Source: Bacteroidota bacterium
GTDB lineage: Bacteria > Bacteroidota > Bacteroidia > UKL13-3
Reading direction: 5' to 3'
DNA length: 50,164 nucleotides
Assembly (NCBI GenBank): GCA_027487835.1
Contig: JAIYCU010000040.1
Coordinates: 1 to 50,164, forward strand
A model generated the notes under the pieces. The model was not told the origin of the DNA. It was given only the letters and a program-made list of their open reading frames with translations, and did not search any database. Positions 26,897-35,197 of this stretch are shown one piece after another. The position numbers were made by a program, and so were the translations under genes. How positions within the stretch are numbered: the stretch's first letter is position 1; the number at the start of each line of letters is the position of its first letter.

Positions 26897-28270
26897 ATGA
26901 AACAGAAATTTTACCTAATTGCCCTATTTTCTATCTATGCCACTTTTGCTTCTGCTCAAATTTCACCTGATTTGGCGGGCCGATTGCAAAACACTTTAGA
27001 TAGTATTTGTACAAAATATAAAGTGAAAGGCGCTTCTGCCGCTTTGCTTTTGCCTAATGTTGGCACATGGACAGGGACCAGTGGCATCTCTAAACCTGGT
27101 GTACCTTTAACGCCTCAAATGGCTTTGGGCATGGGCAGCAATACCAAAACCTATATTGCTACACTTCTGCTAAAATTACAAGAAAAGGGCTTGGTAGATT
27201 TAGATGATTCGATAGGAAAATGGATTCAAGGTTATCCCAATATCAATACCCGCGCAAGCATCAGACAATGCCTTAACCATACCTCTGGAAACAAAGAATA
27301 TTTGAATGCTAGTTTTAATGATAGCTTGCTTTTAAACCCTTCTAAAATTTGGACAATGCAAGAGGTGTTAAGCACAGTTGGGACACCAAACTTTGTACCT
27401 GGTGCCTCATGGGGATATTCTAATACAAATTTTGTTATTGCGGGAATTATTATTGAAGAAGTAGCTAAAATGTCTTTTGCCAATGCCATGAGTGTTTATG
27501 TACTTGAACCTAACAATTGGAATAGCACTTTCTTTTTTGGAGAACCAAATCCAGCGCCTATTCCTAGTCAATGGACGATGAACCTTACTGGAACTAGCAT
27601 GGTAGAAATGAATACCTATCCCATTAACATTATTAACCAGTTGTTTAGTGCTGCTGGCCCCGCAGGGGCCATGATGGTAACAGCAGAGGAGAATGTTCAA
27701 TTTTGGCACAAACTCATCAAAGGTAATTTGCTTACTAAGGCTTCACTTCAAGAAATGACCACTACGGTAAGGCTAAATAATTTAGTTTCTTATGGCTTAG
27801 GTATCTTTAGATACAATAGAGAAATTAACAACCGCACCATTTATTGCCATGGAGGCACTTTCATTGGTTTTATTAACGAGAATGCAGTAGATACGCTTTC
27901 TGGTGTTACTATTTCTGTTTTAACAAACCAAGATAGTTTGGGTAACGATTTTCTGCTAAGTGTTGTCATTCCTGCTTTGCACAAACATGTGCTCAATGCA
28001 CCTCCAACTGCAATCGATAAGCTGCAAAGCCAAAGTCAAGTATTGGTTTACCCTAATCCCGCCAACGAGTTTGTAACTATTGAAAGTTCGATGTTAAACT
28101 CAACTGATGTTTGCCAAATCCTCGATATCAATGGTAGAATTGTAATGCAACAGAACTTGGCTCAAAACAAAATTAATGTAGCCGAACTAAAAGATGGCAT
28201 TTATTTTCTTCAAGTAATTTCTGAGAATAAACAAACTGTTTTCACCCAAAAATTGGTAGTAACCCATTAA
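26897..28270 (+). CDS. Secreted serine hydrolase (class C beta-lactamase fold) with T9SS sorting domain
   Basis: The 457-residue protein begins MKQKFYLIALFSIYATFASA (signal peptide); upstream in-frame codons from 26813 lie before it and are unlikely to be used. The catalytic set of the penicillin-binding-protein/beta-lactamase fold is visible: SNTK (SxxK) in MGSNTKTYIATLLLKLQEKG, YSN (YxN) in SWGYSNTNF, and HGG in YCHGGTFIGF. The C-terminal 80 residues are a T9SS domain (VLVYPNPANEFVTIESSM, then GIYFLQVISE, ending in KLVVTH). Members are D-aminopeptidases, esterases or peptidoglycan-active enzymes; the substrate is unknown. It is convergent with the glucan locus, with 10 bp between stops. Confidence 0.92.
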   Translation: MKQKFYLIALFSIYATFASAQISPDLAGRLQNTLDSICTKYKVKGASAALLLPNVGTWTGTSGISKPGVPLTPQMALGMGSNTKTYIATLLLKLQEKGLVDLDDSIGKWIQGYPNINTRASIRQCLNHTSGNKEYLNASFNDSLLLNPSKIWTMQEVLSTVGTPNFVPGASWGYSNTNFVIAGIIIEEVAKMSFANAMSVYVLEPNNWNSTFFFGEPNPAPIPSQWTMNLTGTSMVEMNTYPINIINQLFSAAGPAGAMMVTAEENVQFWHKLIKGNLLTKASLQEMTTTVRLNNLVSYGLGIFRYNREINNRTIYCHGGTFIGFINENAVDTLSGVTISVLTNQDSLGNDFLLSVVIPALHKHVLNAPPTAIDKLQSQSQVLVYPNPANEFVTIESSMLNSTDVCQILDINGRIVMQQNLAQNKINVAELKDGIYFLQVISENKQTVFTQKLVVTH

Positions 28271-28280
28271 TTTAAATTTT

Positions 28281-28880
28281 TTATTTAAAGGTAATTTTTA
28301 ATCCTAAGGCTCGATTTTCAATGCCAGGGCTATAAATAAGATAAATGGTTCTCCCTTTCAATTCTTTTAGGGCAATGTTGTTTTTTCCTGGTTCAAACAA
28401 ACTTCCAACGCTTCTTAAACCTACCCAATTCTCTTTTGTAGTTCCCCAAACTTGGTTAAAACGGATAAATTCTTCATCCTCGGAAAATGCAAACAAACAA
28501 TGGTAACCATCAGAAGCATTATTAACCACTGTTAAATCGTGGTCTTTGTTTTTTCTATCTTCAGCAAAGGTTTGTGGCGGTGTAAATACATCAATTTTCT
28601 CCAATTGATTGCGTAAGGCATAATAGTAAGCCATTGAATCAAAACTGCAATTTAAAAATACACAGTCCGCATTTTGTGTAGTAAAGTATAACCGAAATGA
28701 ATCTGCAAATAGTACAAGTTCTTTAGTTTGATCTGTAATTACCAAGCTATCTTTTCCTTGCACAATACTTAGCACAGTTTTGGGGATGGTATCGGAAGAT
28801 TGAATTTGATTCCCCATAAGCTTTTGGTTCAAACCGAACAAAAACAATAAGGCAAGTATGAATAGTGGTTTAATCTTCAT
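28281..28880 (-). CDS. Small secreted protein of unknown function in the glucan locus
   Basis: The 199-residue product starts MKIKPLFILALLFLFGLNQK, a signal peptide with no lipobox Cys. The ATG at 28880 lies 7 bp after the GH3 stop; an ATG seven codons upstream would overlap that gene. The mature part looks beta-rich, and the end NRALGLKITFK is strand-like. I recognise no domain. As the last gene of the PUL operon it may be a binding or accessory protein, which is inference from position. Confidence 0.6.
   Translation of the reverse strand: MKIKPLFILALLFLFGLNQKLMGNQIQSSDTIPKTVLSIVQGKDSLVITDQTKELVLFADSFRLYFTTQNADCVFLNCSFDSMAYYYALRNQLEKIDVFTPPQTFAEDRKNKDHDLTVVNNASDGYHCLFAFSEDEEFIRFNQVWGTTKENWVGLRSVGSLFEPGKNNIALKELKGRTIYLIYSPGIENRALGLKITFK
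28826..28835. repeat. GGTTTGAACC-family near-palindrome, copy 5
   Basis: The plus strand reads GGTTCAAACC, in the signal-peptide region of the small secreted protein, with codons GGT TTG AAC CAA (GLNQ). Confidence 0.8.
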
Positions 28881-28887
28881 TGTTATG

Positions 28888-31152
28888 TTACTTAAGTTCA
28901 AAGCCAGCTTCTAACAAATCCGCACTATTTCTTCCTACAAATATTTTAAACATGCCAGGTTCAAGCAAATGCTCCAATTGCTCATTGTAGTATTTTAAAT
29001 CGTCTGTATGTAATTCAAATTGAATAGTTTTAGTCTCACCTGGATTCAAATAAATTTTTGCAAATCGCTTCAACTCCTTTGCAGGTCTAGTATTAGAGCC
29101 AACAATATCTTGCACATATAACTGCACAATTTCATATCCAGCCATTTTTCCTGTGTTTTGTACACTTATACTCACTTTTAGTTTATCACCTGTTTTAAGT
29201 TGATTGTTGCTTAGTGTTAAGTTACTATACGCATAATTGGTATAACTTAAGCCATAACCAAATGGATACAAAGGTGTATTGGCCACATCTAAATATTTTG
29301 TGGTGTATTTAATGTTTTCATCAAATGGTCTTCCCGTGGATTTTTCGGCATAAAATATGGGCACCTGGCCAACGTTTCGTGGAAAGCACATGGTGAGTTT
29401 ACCAGATGGATTTGTATTGCCAAACAAAATATCAGTTAAAGCTTTGCCAGAGCGTGTACCCAAAAACCAATTGGCCAAAATAGCCTGTGCATGAGTATCC
29501 TCCCAACTTAAATCCAAGGGGCGACCACTGCTTACCATTAATACCACTGGCTTGCCTAATTTAAGGATTTCAGCCATAAGGGCGCGTTGATTTTCTGGAA
29601 TTCTAATGTCTGTGCGGCTAGAAGCTTCGCCACTCATCCCTTGCGACTCGCCTAAAGCCAAAACAATAATTTCAGCATTTTTAGCCACTGCAATCGCCTC
29701 TTGAAGTAACACCTCTTTACTACGTTTGTCTATAAACTCTTGGATATACATTTTCTTAATTAGCGTAGTATCCTCTGTTACATTTGCACCCATTGCATAA
29801 CTATAATTGCTAGCGTTTCCGGTTTGAACCAAAGCATCCCATAAACTTAAGGCCTTGGTATAATCTCCAGCACCGCTCCAATTGCCAATTAAATCGCGTT
29901 GGTTCTTAACATGTGGTCCAATAAAGGCAATTTTACTTCCGGCTTTTAAAGGCAATATATTGTCTTTGTTTTTTAACAATACCACCGATGCTTTGGCAAT
30001 TTCTTCTGAAGTTTGCAAATGTGCGGGTGTCATTATTTCGCTTTTCGCTCTTTTAACATCGCAGTATAAATACGGATTTTCAAACAATCCTAAATCCCAT
30101 TTAGCAGCCAATATTCTAGTAACAGCATCATTAATTTCTTCTATCTTAACTTCGCCTTTTTCTAGGGCTTTTGTTAGGAAGGAGTAATAAACAGAGCCTT
30201 GCATATCCATATCAATTCCTGCCTTTAAAGCCAAAACGCCAGCTTCATATTCATTGGCTGCAACCCCATGAAGCACCAATTCGTTAATTGAGGTATAATC
30301 GGTTACAATAAAACCTTTAAATCCCCATTGCTTGCGCAACAAGTCATTCATTAACCAACGATTAGCAGTGGCAGGCACGCCATTAATGTCATTAAACGAA
30401 CTCATCACACTTCCTGCCCCAGCATCTACGGCCGCTTTGTAAGTAGGCAAATACACATTAAACATCTGGCTCATGCTCATGTCAACAGTGTTGTAATCTC
30501 TGCCCGATAAGGGAGCGCCATATAAAGCAAAATGCTTCACACAACTCAAAACAGTTTCTTTACTTTTTAAGCTACTGCCTTGATATCCTTTTACCTTTGC
30601 CCTTGCAATGGCTGCACCCAGGGTTGGATCTTCACCTGCTCCTTCAGAAACTCTTCCCCAGCGAGCGTCGCGCGATATATCTACCATGGGGCTATAGGTC
30701 CAATGTAAACCGTCTGCACTTGCTTCCTTTGCTGCAATACGCGCAGATTCTTCCATCATTAAGGTATCCCAACTGCAAGATTCACCTAATGGAATTGGGA
30801 AAATGGTTTTATGGCCATGTATCACATCATACCCAAATAACAATGGAATCTTTAACCTGCTTTGCATAGCCAAGTCTTGGAGTTTTCTTGTATATTCTGG
30901 AGTATAGGCATTGAAAATATTGCCACATTTTCCAGTAGCTATGTCTTGTTTATAGGTATCTCGCATTACAGGGCCTGTAACCGACATATCACTCGTATAT
31001 AAAGTTAACTGACCTAGCTTTTCTTCTAAGGTCATTTTGCTTATTAGCTCGCTGATAAATACGTCTTTTGATACATTTTTTGCTGGTTTTTGTGCCATAC
31101 TCATACCTATTATCATTAGGTTCAAACCGAAAATTATATATAGCTTTTTCAT
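28888..31152 (-). CDS. bglX: Glycoside hydrolase family 3 beta-glucosidase (BglX-like)
   Basis: This 754-residue exported enzyme (signal peptide MKKLYIIFGLNLMIIGMSMA) has the full GH3 layout. The (beta/alpha)8 domain begins ISKMTLEEKLGQLTLY and contains LLFGYDVIHGHKTIFPIPLG and the nucleophile Asp285 in GFIVTDYTSI. The alpha/beta sandwich has VVLLKNKDNILPLK and LALGESQGMSGEASSRTDI. A fibronectin-III-like C-terminus (about 660-754, YVQDIVGSNTRPAKELKRFA) ends it. It removes terminal glucose from beta-glucans or oligosaccharides. Two GH144-type genes lie directly upstream, with a 1-bp gap, so short beta-1,2-glucans (sophorose and longer) are the likely substrate. Location is probably periplasmic. 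Confidence 0.93.
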   Translation of the reverse strand: MKKLYIIFGLNLMIIGMSMAQKPAKNVSKDVFISELISKMTLEEKLGQLTLYTSDMSVTGPVMRDTYKQDIATGKCGNIFNAYTPEYTRKLQDLAMQSRLKIPLLFGYDVIHGHKTIFPIPLGESCSWDTLMMEESARIAAKEASADGLHWTYSPMVDISRDARWGRVSEGAGEDPTLGAAIARAKVKGYQGSSLKSKETVLSCVKHFALYGAPLSGRDYNTVDMSMSQMFNVYLPTYKAAVDAGAGSVMSSFNDINGVPATANRWLMNDLLRKQWGFKGFIVTDYTSINELVLHGVAANEYEAGVLALKAGIDMDMQGSVYYSFLTKALEKGEVKIEEINDAVTRILAAKWDLGLFENPYLYCDVKRAKSEIMTPAHLQTSEEIAKASVVLLKNKDNILPLKAGSKIAFIGPHVKNQRDLIGNWSGAGDYTKALSLWDALVQTGNASNYSYAMGANVTEDTTLIKKMYIQEFIDKRSKEVLLQEAIAVAKNAEIIVLALGESQGMSGEASSRTDIRIPENQRALMAEILKLGKPVVLMVSSGRPLDLSWEDTHAQAILANWFLGTRSGKALTDILFGNTNPSGKLTMCFPRNVGQVPIFYAEKSTGRPFDENIKYTTKYLDVANTPLYPFGYGLSYTNYAYSNLTLSNNQLKTGDKLKVSISVQNTGKMAGYEIVQLYVQDIVGSNTRPAKELKRFAKIYLNPGETKTIQFELHTDDLKYYNEQLEHLLEPGMFKIFVGRNSADLLEAGFELK
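29821..29830. repeat. GGTTTGAACC-family near-palindrome, copy 6
   Basis: The plus strand reads GGTTTGAACC, inside the GH3 gene (minus strand), with codons GTT CAA ACC (VQT). Confidence 0.8.
31119..31128. repeat. GGTTTGAACC-family near-palindrome, copy 7
   Basis: The plus strand reads GGTTCAAACC, in the GH3 signal-peptide codons GGT TTG AAC CTA (GLNL). It lies 1.3 kb from copy 6 in the same gene. Confidence 0.8.
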
Positions 31153-31153
31153 A

Positions 31154-32497
31154 TTATTTAGTAATTGCAGGACTTGTAAATCCTAGTTTTTTTAGCCCTT
31201 CAATAATTTCTTTATTTTGCATAAAGCATTGCCACAATAGGCCACTTCTATAGTTTTCTATCATTACCACAATTGGCCCTTGATCAATAGCCAAATACGA
31301 GCTTGCGGTCCAATCTTTACTTTCGTTAAAGGCATCCACAAAACCATATTCACCCCATATTTGATTGCCTTTTTCAAAATAAAAGTGACGCAAGGCAGCC
31401 ATACTTTCTTTAGGTGTATATGGAAAAGCAGAAAGGGCCGCAGTAGGGGAGATTACCCCCAAATCATTGTCTGGCGAATGGGCATTGTATCCTTCATGGT
31501 TATCGCTAGCGGTAAGTCCCCAGCAATTTTTACCATATCCTTTAAATCCCTTTGGATTGTTTACACAATGCTGATAATTGATGCGCGTATGGTTTAAATT
31601 CTGAGTCCAATAATCTGCGTATTTATCTTTTAACCCACGTGGGTCTAATCCAAGAAAAGAGTAATGGGAAAAGAACAATGGTCCACCATACGGAAATCCA
31701 AGTTGCAAAGGAATGTCATAATAACTCTTACCATTTTTAAAAAACCAACCTGTTGCCCAGCCTTTATGATATACCGATGGTTTAATGGCATACCTTGGCG
31801 AACTTGCTGCCAATACATAAGCAATTAAACATTCATTCCAACCATGTATGGCAAAGTTCATGCTCCAACCGTTATTAGGACTCCAGTGCCAATACAGCAC
31901 TTCTTGATTTTGTGTATACCAATTCCATTCTGCCGCTTCCCATAACCAAGTAATTCTATTTCTTAACTCCTTTTCTTTGGGTTGATCCAAGTTAAAATAA
32001 CTCCTAGCACTTAGCAATCCTGTAAATAGAAATGCCGATTCTACAATATCTCCTCCATCATCTTTTCTGCTAAAGGGAATAGTTTTACCCGTTTCGCCAT
32101 GCAGCCAATGAGGGAAAATACCATGATAATGATTGGCTTTCTCTAAAAACTTCACCATTTTAAGCAAATGATTTACTGCAGAATCTCTATCATACCAACC
32201 TCTATTTACTGCGGCAACAATGGCCATAATGCCAAAACCGGTGCCGCCTGTTGTAACCACTTCGTTGCCATAATCGTAGGCCACATTGCTACGCTCACGC
32301 GCCATGCCGCTAACTGGGTGAGCAAATTCTCTAAAATATTTAAAGGTTTGTTTTTGTACCTCATCCAATAAAAGTGAGTCTGATTGAAGACTTGTATTAA
32401 TGGGCGCATGGTACATTGAAACTTGCTGGGCTTGAAGGGTAGCGCAAGCAAAAATCAATAGAAAAAGAAGTTGGAAAAGATAACTTTTTGTATGCAT
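31154..32497 (-). CDS. PF10091 glucoamylase-like / GH144-type endo-beta-1,2-glucanase
   Basis: The 447-residue exported protein (MHTKSYLFQLLFLLIFACAT, cleaved near LQAQ; a lipobox-like FAC is also present) is an (alpha/alpha)6-toroid enzyme of PF10091. Family blocks are LLDEVQKQTFKYFREFAHPV, SGMARERS, GGTGFGIMAIVAAVNRGW, FPHWLHGETGKTIPFSRKDD, the Trp-rich EWNWYTQNQEVLYWHWSPNN and CWGLTASDNHEGYNAHSPDN. PF10091 contains GH144, whose Chitinophaga members are endo-beta-1,2-glucanases. It lies 2 bp after a second paralogue and 1 bp before the GH3 gene, so the three are translated together. The specificity is inferred from family and context. Confidence 0.85.
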   Translation of the reverse strand: MHTKSYLFQLLFLLIFACATLQAQQVSMYHAPINTSLQSDSLLLDEVQKQTFKYFREFAHPVSGMARERSNVAYDYGNEVVTTGGTGFGIMAIVAAVNRGWYDRDSAVNHLLKMVKFLEKANHYHGIFPHWLHGETGKTIPFSRKDDGGDIVESAFLFTGLLSARSYFNLDQPKEKELRNRITWLWEAAEWNWYTQNQEVLYWHWSPNNGWSMNFAIHGWNECLIAYVLAASSPRYAIKPSVYHKGWATGWFFKNGKSYYDIPLQLGFPYGGPLFFSHYSFLGLDPRGLKDKYADYWTQNLNHTRINYQHCVNNPKGFKGYGKNCWGLTASDNHEGYNAHSPDNDLGVISPTAALSAFPYTPKESMAALRHFYFEKGNQIWGEYGFVDAFNESKDWTASSYLAIDQGPIVVMIENYRSGLLWQCFMQNKEIIEGLKKLGFTSPAITK

Positions 32498-32499
32498 AA

Positions 32500-34170
32500 T
32501 TAGTTAAGGAAAGGACTTGTAAAACCACATTTTTTCATGCCTGCTTTTACTTCGGGGCAACTCATAAATAAATTCCAACAAAGCCCACTTCGGTAATTTT
32601 CTATCATCACAATAATAGGACCTTGGTCAATGGCCAAAAATGAATTGGCAAACCAAGGCGTGTTAAAGTTCATGGCATCTACAAAACCATATTCCTTGTA
32701 AATTTTATCACCAAGTTTATAATAAAAATACCTAAGTGCACGCATAGATTCTACAGGTGTGTAGGGCATTGAACTGAGGGCAGCGGTTGGACTAATAATT
32801 CCCAAATCATTGGTGGGTGAATGGGCGTTGTATCCGCTAATATTATTATCCGAAGCGGTAAGTCCCCAACACTGATTATTGTATCCTGCATGGTTTCTTG
32901 GGTTTGCTACACAATAATTATAATTGATAAGCGAATGGTGCTTGTTTTGCACCCAATAATCTGCATATCCATCTGTTAACTGATTGGGATTAATGCCCAT
33001 AAAAGAATAATGTGTAAAGAATAATGGTCCGCCTAAATTCTCACCCAAAGGCAAAGGATAGCCGTAGAAACTTTTCCCATTTTTAAAATTGCCATTGCTT
33101 GCCCACCCATTGTGATAAACACTGGCTGGAATTGAGTCGCCATCGTCAGAAATAGCCATTACATAGGTAATTAAAGCCTCGTTCCAACCCTTTACTTGCA
33201 TGTTTATTGCCCAAGATTGATTGGGGCTCCAATGCCAGTAAAGGGTTTGTTCATTGTTTTTTCTGAACCAATTCCACTCAACCCCATGGTATAATTTATT
33301 AATGGTTGTTCTTATTTTTTCTTCTTGAACCGAGTTACCATCAAAGTATTGTCGTGCAATTAGTAACCCTTGCATTAAGAAAGAAGTTTCTACCAAATCT
33401 GCGCCATTATCTTTGCTGCTAAATGGCACCACAACACCGCTTGTTCCATTGAGCCAATGCGAAAATGCTCCGTGATATTTTTGGGCTTTTGTATCTAAAA
33501 AGTCAACTATTTTTTCTACCCTATCTGCTGCTTGTTGGCGGGTAATAAAGTTTCTTGAACTGGCCACCACAATAGACATAACTCCAAAGCCACTACCACC
33601 AATGGTAACCGTTTCGCCAGATGTATTACGTTCTCTAGCCAATCCAGAAACGGGATGCCCAAAATCCCAAAAGTATTTAAAGGTTGTTTTTTGAACCTCA
33701 TCCAATAATTGATCATCACTTATTCTTGGAAACTTATCTGAGGTATCTAGCTTAGTAATAAAAGCATAATTATAATTGCTACCTAAACTAGTACCATTGG
33801 TATTGGCCAATAAATAGTTAATACTTAAGGTGTGTCGCGCAAACTGATTAAGCGTTTTGCCTAATTTAATTTCTAAAACGGTATCGGCCTGTATAAAGTT
33901 CCAAGAGTAGTTAAGTTTATTAGAGTTTTCATCAAATACAAACAAAGATTTTAAAAACGAATTGCTATCAGGCTTTGCATTCAAAAAAATTTTAATGCTA
34001 GGCTGTATTGAAATTTCACGATAAGGATTGTTCATGACCCCATCAATTTCAACTTTATAAATGGTAAAAGTTTTAACAGGCAATAAGGGGGTTTCTTTTG
34101 TTGTCTCTTCATTTTTCTTGCAAGCTGAAAGAACCAAAAGCATTATAAAAACAAGTATGAATTTGTGCAT
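32500..34170 (-). CDS. Lipoprotein PF10091/GH144-type glucanase with N-terminal Ig-like domain
   Basis: The 556-residue product has a lipoprotein signal (LVLSAC, Cys17, then KKNEETTKE, an acidic tail like surface-export signals). An Ig-like/Big_5-type beta domain (about 35-140, ISIQPSIKIFLNAKPDSNSF) precedes the same catalytic toroid as its neighbour: LLDEVQKTTFKYFWDFGHPV, SGLARERN, FSHWLNGTSGVVVPFSSKDN, TLYWHWSPNQSW and CWGLTASDNNISGYNAHSPT. It is probably the surface enzyme that makes the first cuts, while the shorter paralogue works in the periplasm; this split is inference. It is preceded by a strong hairpin separating it from the SusCD-LamG part. Confidence 0.85.
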   Translation of the reverse strand: MHKFILVFIMLLVLSACKKNEETTKETPLLPVKTFTIYKVEIDGVMNNPYREISIQPSIKIFLNAKPDSNSFLKSLFVFDENSNKLNYSWNFIQADTVLEIKLGKTLNQFARHTLSINYLLANTNGTSLGSNYNYAFITKLDTSDKFPRISDDQLLDEVQKTTFKYFWDFGHPVSGLARERNTSGETVTIGGSGFGVMSIVVASSRNFITRQQAADRVEKIVDFLDTKAQKYHGAFSHWLNGTSGVVVPFSSKDNGADLVETSFLMQGLLIARQYFDGNSVQEEKIRTTINKLYHGVEWNWFRKNNEQTLYWHWSPNQSWAINMQVKGWNEALITYVMAISDDGDSIPASVYHNGWASNGNFKNGKSFYGYPLPLGENLGGPLFFTHYSFMGINPNQLTDGYADYWVQNKHHSLINYNYCVANPRNHAGYNNQCWGLTASDNNISGYNAHSPTNDLGIISPTAALSSMPYTPVESMRALRYFYYKLGDKIYKEYGFVDAMNFNTPWFANSFLAIDQGPIIVMIENYRSGLCWNLFMSCPEVKAGMKKCGFTSPFLN

Positions 34171-34212
34171 TAAAATTAATTAGTAGATAAGTAAGCAATA
34201 TATAAAAAATAA

Positions 34213-34255
34213 AACAAAAGAGGCTGTCTCCGTTAGGATGACAGCCTCTTTTGTT
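34213..34255 (-). terminator. Strong intra-operon hairpin (terminator or attenuator/processing site)
   Basis: A 16-bp perfect inverted repeat (AACAAAAGAGGCTGTC and its complement) with an 11-nt loop is followed on the minus strand by a U-rich tract (TTATTTTTTATA). It lies between the LamG gene and the first GH144 gene, in a 100-bp gap with no consensus promoter that I can see, so it probably lowers enzyme expression relative to the SusCD part. Confidence 0.85.
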
Positions 34256-34270
34256 AAAAATGCCGTGGAA

Positions 34271-35161
34271 TTATCTTCCAGCAGTTTCTAAATCATACAA
34301 TGCTTTAACGTCTGCATCAGCAAGTGCTTTGCTATACACACGGAATTCATCTAACATACCTGTGTAGTTAAGCATCCAAGTTTCAGGAGCACTCCATGGA
34401 GCACCTAAGTTATTTTGTAATCCACCAATTACAAATTTGTTAGCCTTGATAAAATTTAAGTTACCAAGTGGCGCACCGCCTGCAGCAGGATCATCACCAT
34501 AACGGTCAGATGTACCAGCAGCTAAAGTTAATTTAGCACCATTCACATACATTGCAAATTTTGAAGAAGCTGCATCATAAGAGAAAGTAATGTGGTTCCA
34601 TTTTCCAAAAGCATTTGGAATTCTGTTTGTACCATTAAACTCAACCCATTGCTCTTTCCAAGCTGGTGCATCATTCTTTTCGAAATGAACTTTGCAAAAC
34701 ATAGAATCTGATGTACCACCTTCAATTAAGAAGAAGAAATTACCCCAGAAAGCTGAGTCTTTTGATAACATAAACACTGATTGAGCGCCACCTTCGTGTT
34801 TCTCAGTGTTCATCCAGAAAGCAGCTGTAAAGCTCTTTAATGCTGGAAGCGCAGTACCTGCACTGTTAAATCCTACAAATGCACCCGTGCCACCTTTGTA
34901 AGCTTTACCTTTTTTACCAGCTACCAAAGAACCACCATTGTTGGTTCCAGATAAGTTTTGTTTAGCCTCATTGTAGTTCTCATCAAATGACCATTTAGCC
35001 ACTAAACTAGAAGCTCCAACTTCATCTGCATTGTTGTAACCACCGATTGAAGGAAGTGTTACATCTTCTTTTTTGTCTTCTTTGCATGATTGTAAAGTTA
35101 CAACGCCAGCAACCATTGCTAACATTGCCATCGATTTGATTGTTAAATTGAACTTTTTCAT
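34271..35161 (-). CDS. LamG-domain surface lipoprotein, putative glycan-binding protein
   Basis: The 296-residue product has a lipoprotein signal with Cys26 (VVTLQSC) followed by KEDKKED, an acidic run like the surface lipoprotein export signal. A concanavalin-like LamG/laminin-G-3 domain follows (about 55-290): LVAKWSFDENYNEA, FTAAFWMNTEKHEGG, KWNHITFSYDAASSKFAMYV and the closing MLDEFRVYSKALADADVKAL. It sits in the SusE/F position directly after SusD, so it most likely binds the target glycan at the cell surface. It is separated from SusD by 36 bp. Binding specificity is unknown. Confidence 0.85.
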   Translation of the reverse strand: MKKFNLTIKSMAMLAMVAGVVTLQSCKEDKKEDVTLPSIGGYNNADEVGASSLVAKWSFDENYNEAKQNLSGTNNGGSLVAGKKGKAYKGGTGAFVGFNSAGTALPALKSFTAAFWMNTEKHEGGAQSVFMLSKDSAFWGNFFFLIEGGTSDSMFCKVHFEKNDAPAWKEQWVEFNGTNRIPNAFGKWNHITFSYDAASSKFAMYVNGAKLTLAAGTSDRYGDDPAAGGAPLGNLNFIKANKFVIGGLQNNLGAPWSAPETWMLNYTGMLDEFRVYSKALADADVKALYDLETAGR

Positions 35162-35197
35162 TTTGTAAAAGTTGTTTTATTGTTTTTATTTAGGGTT

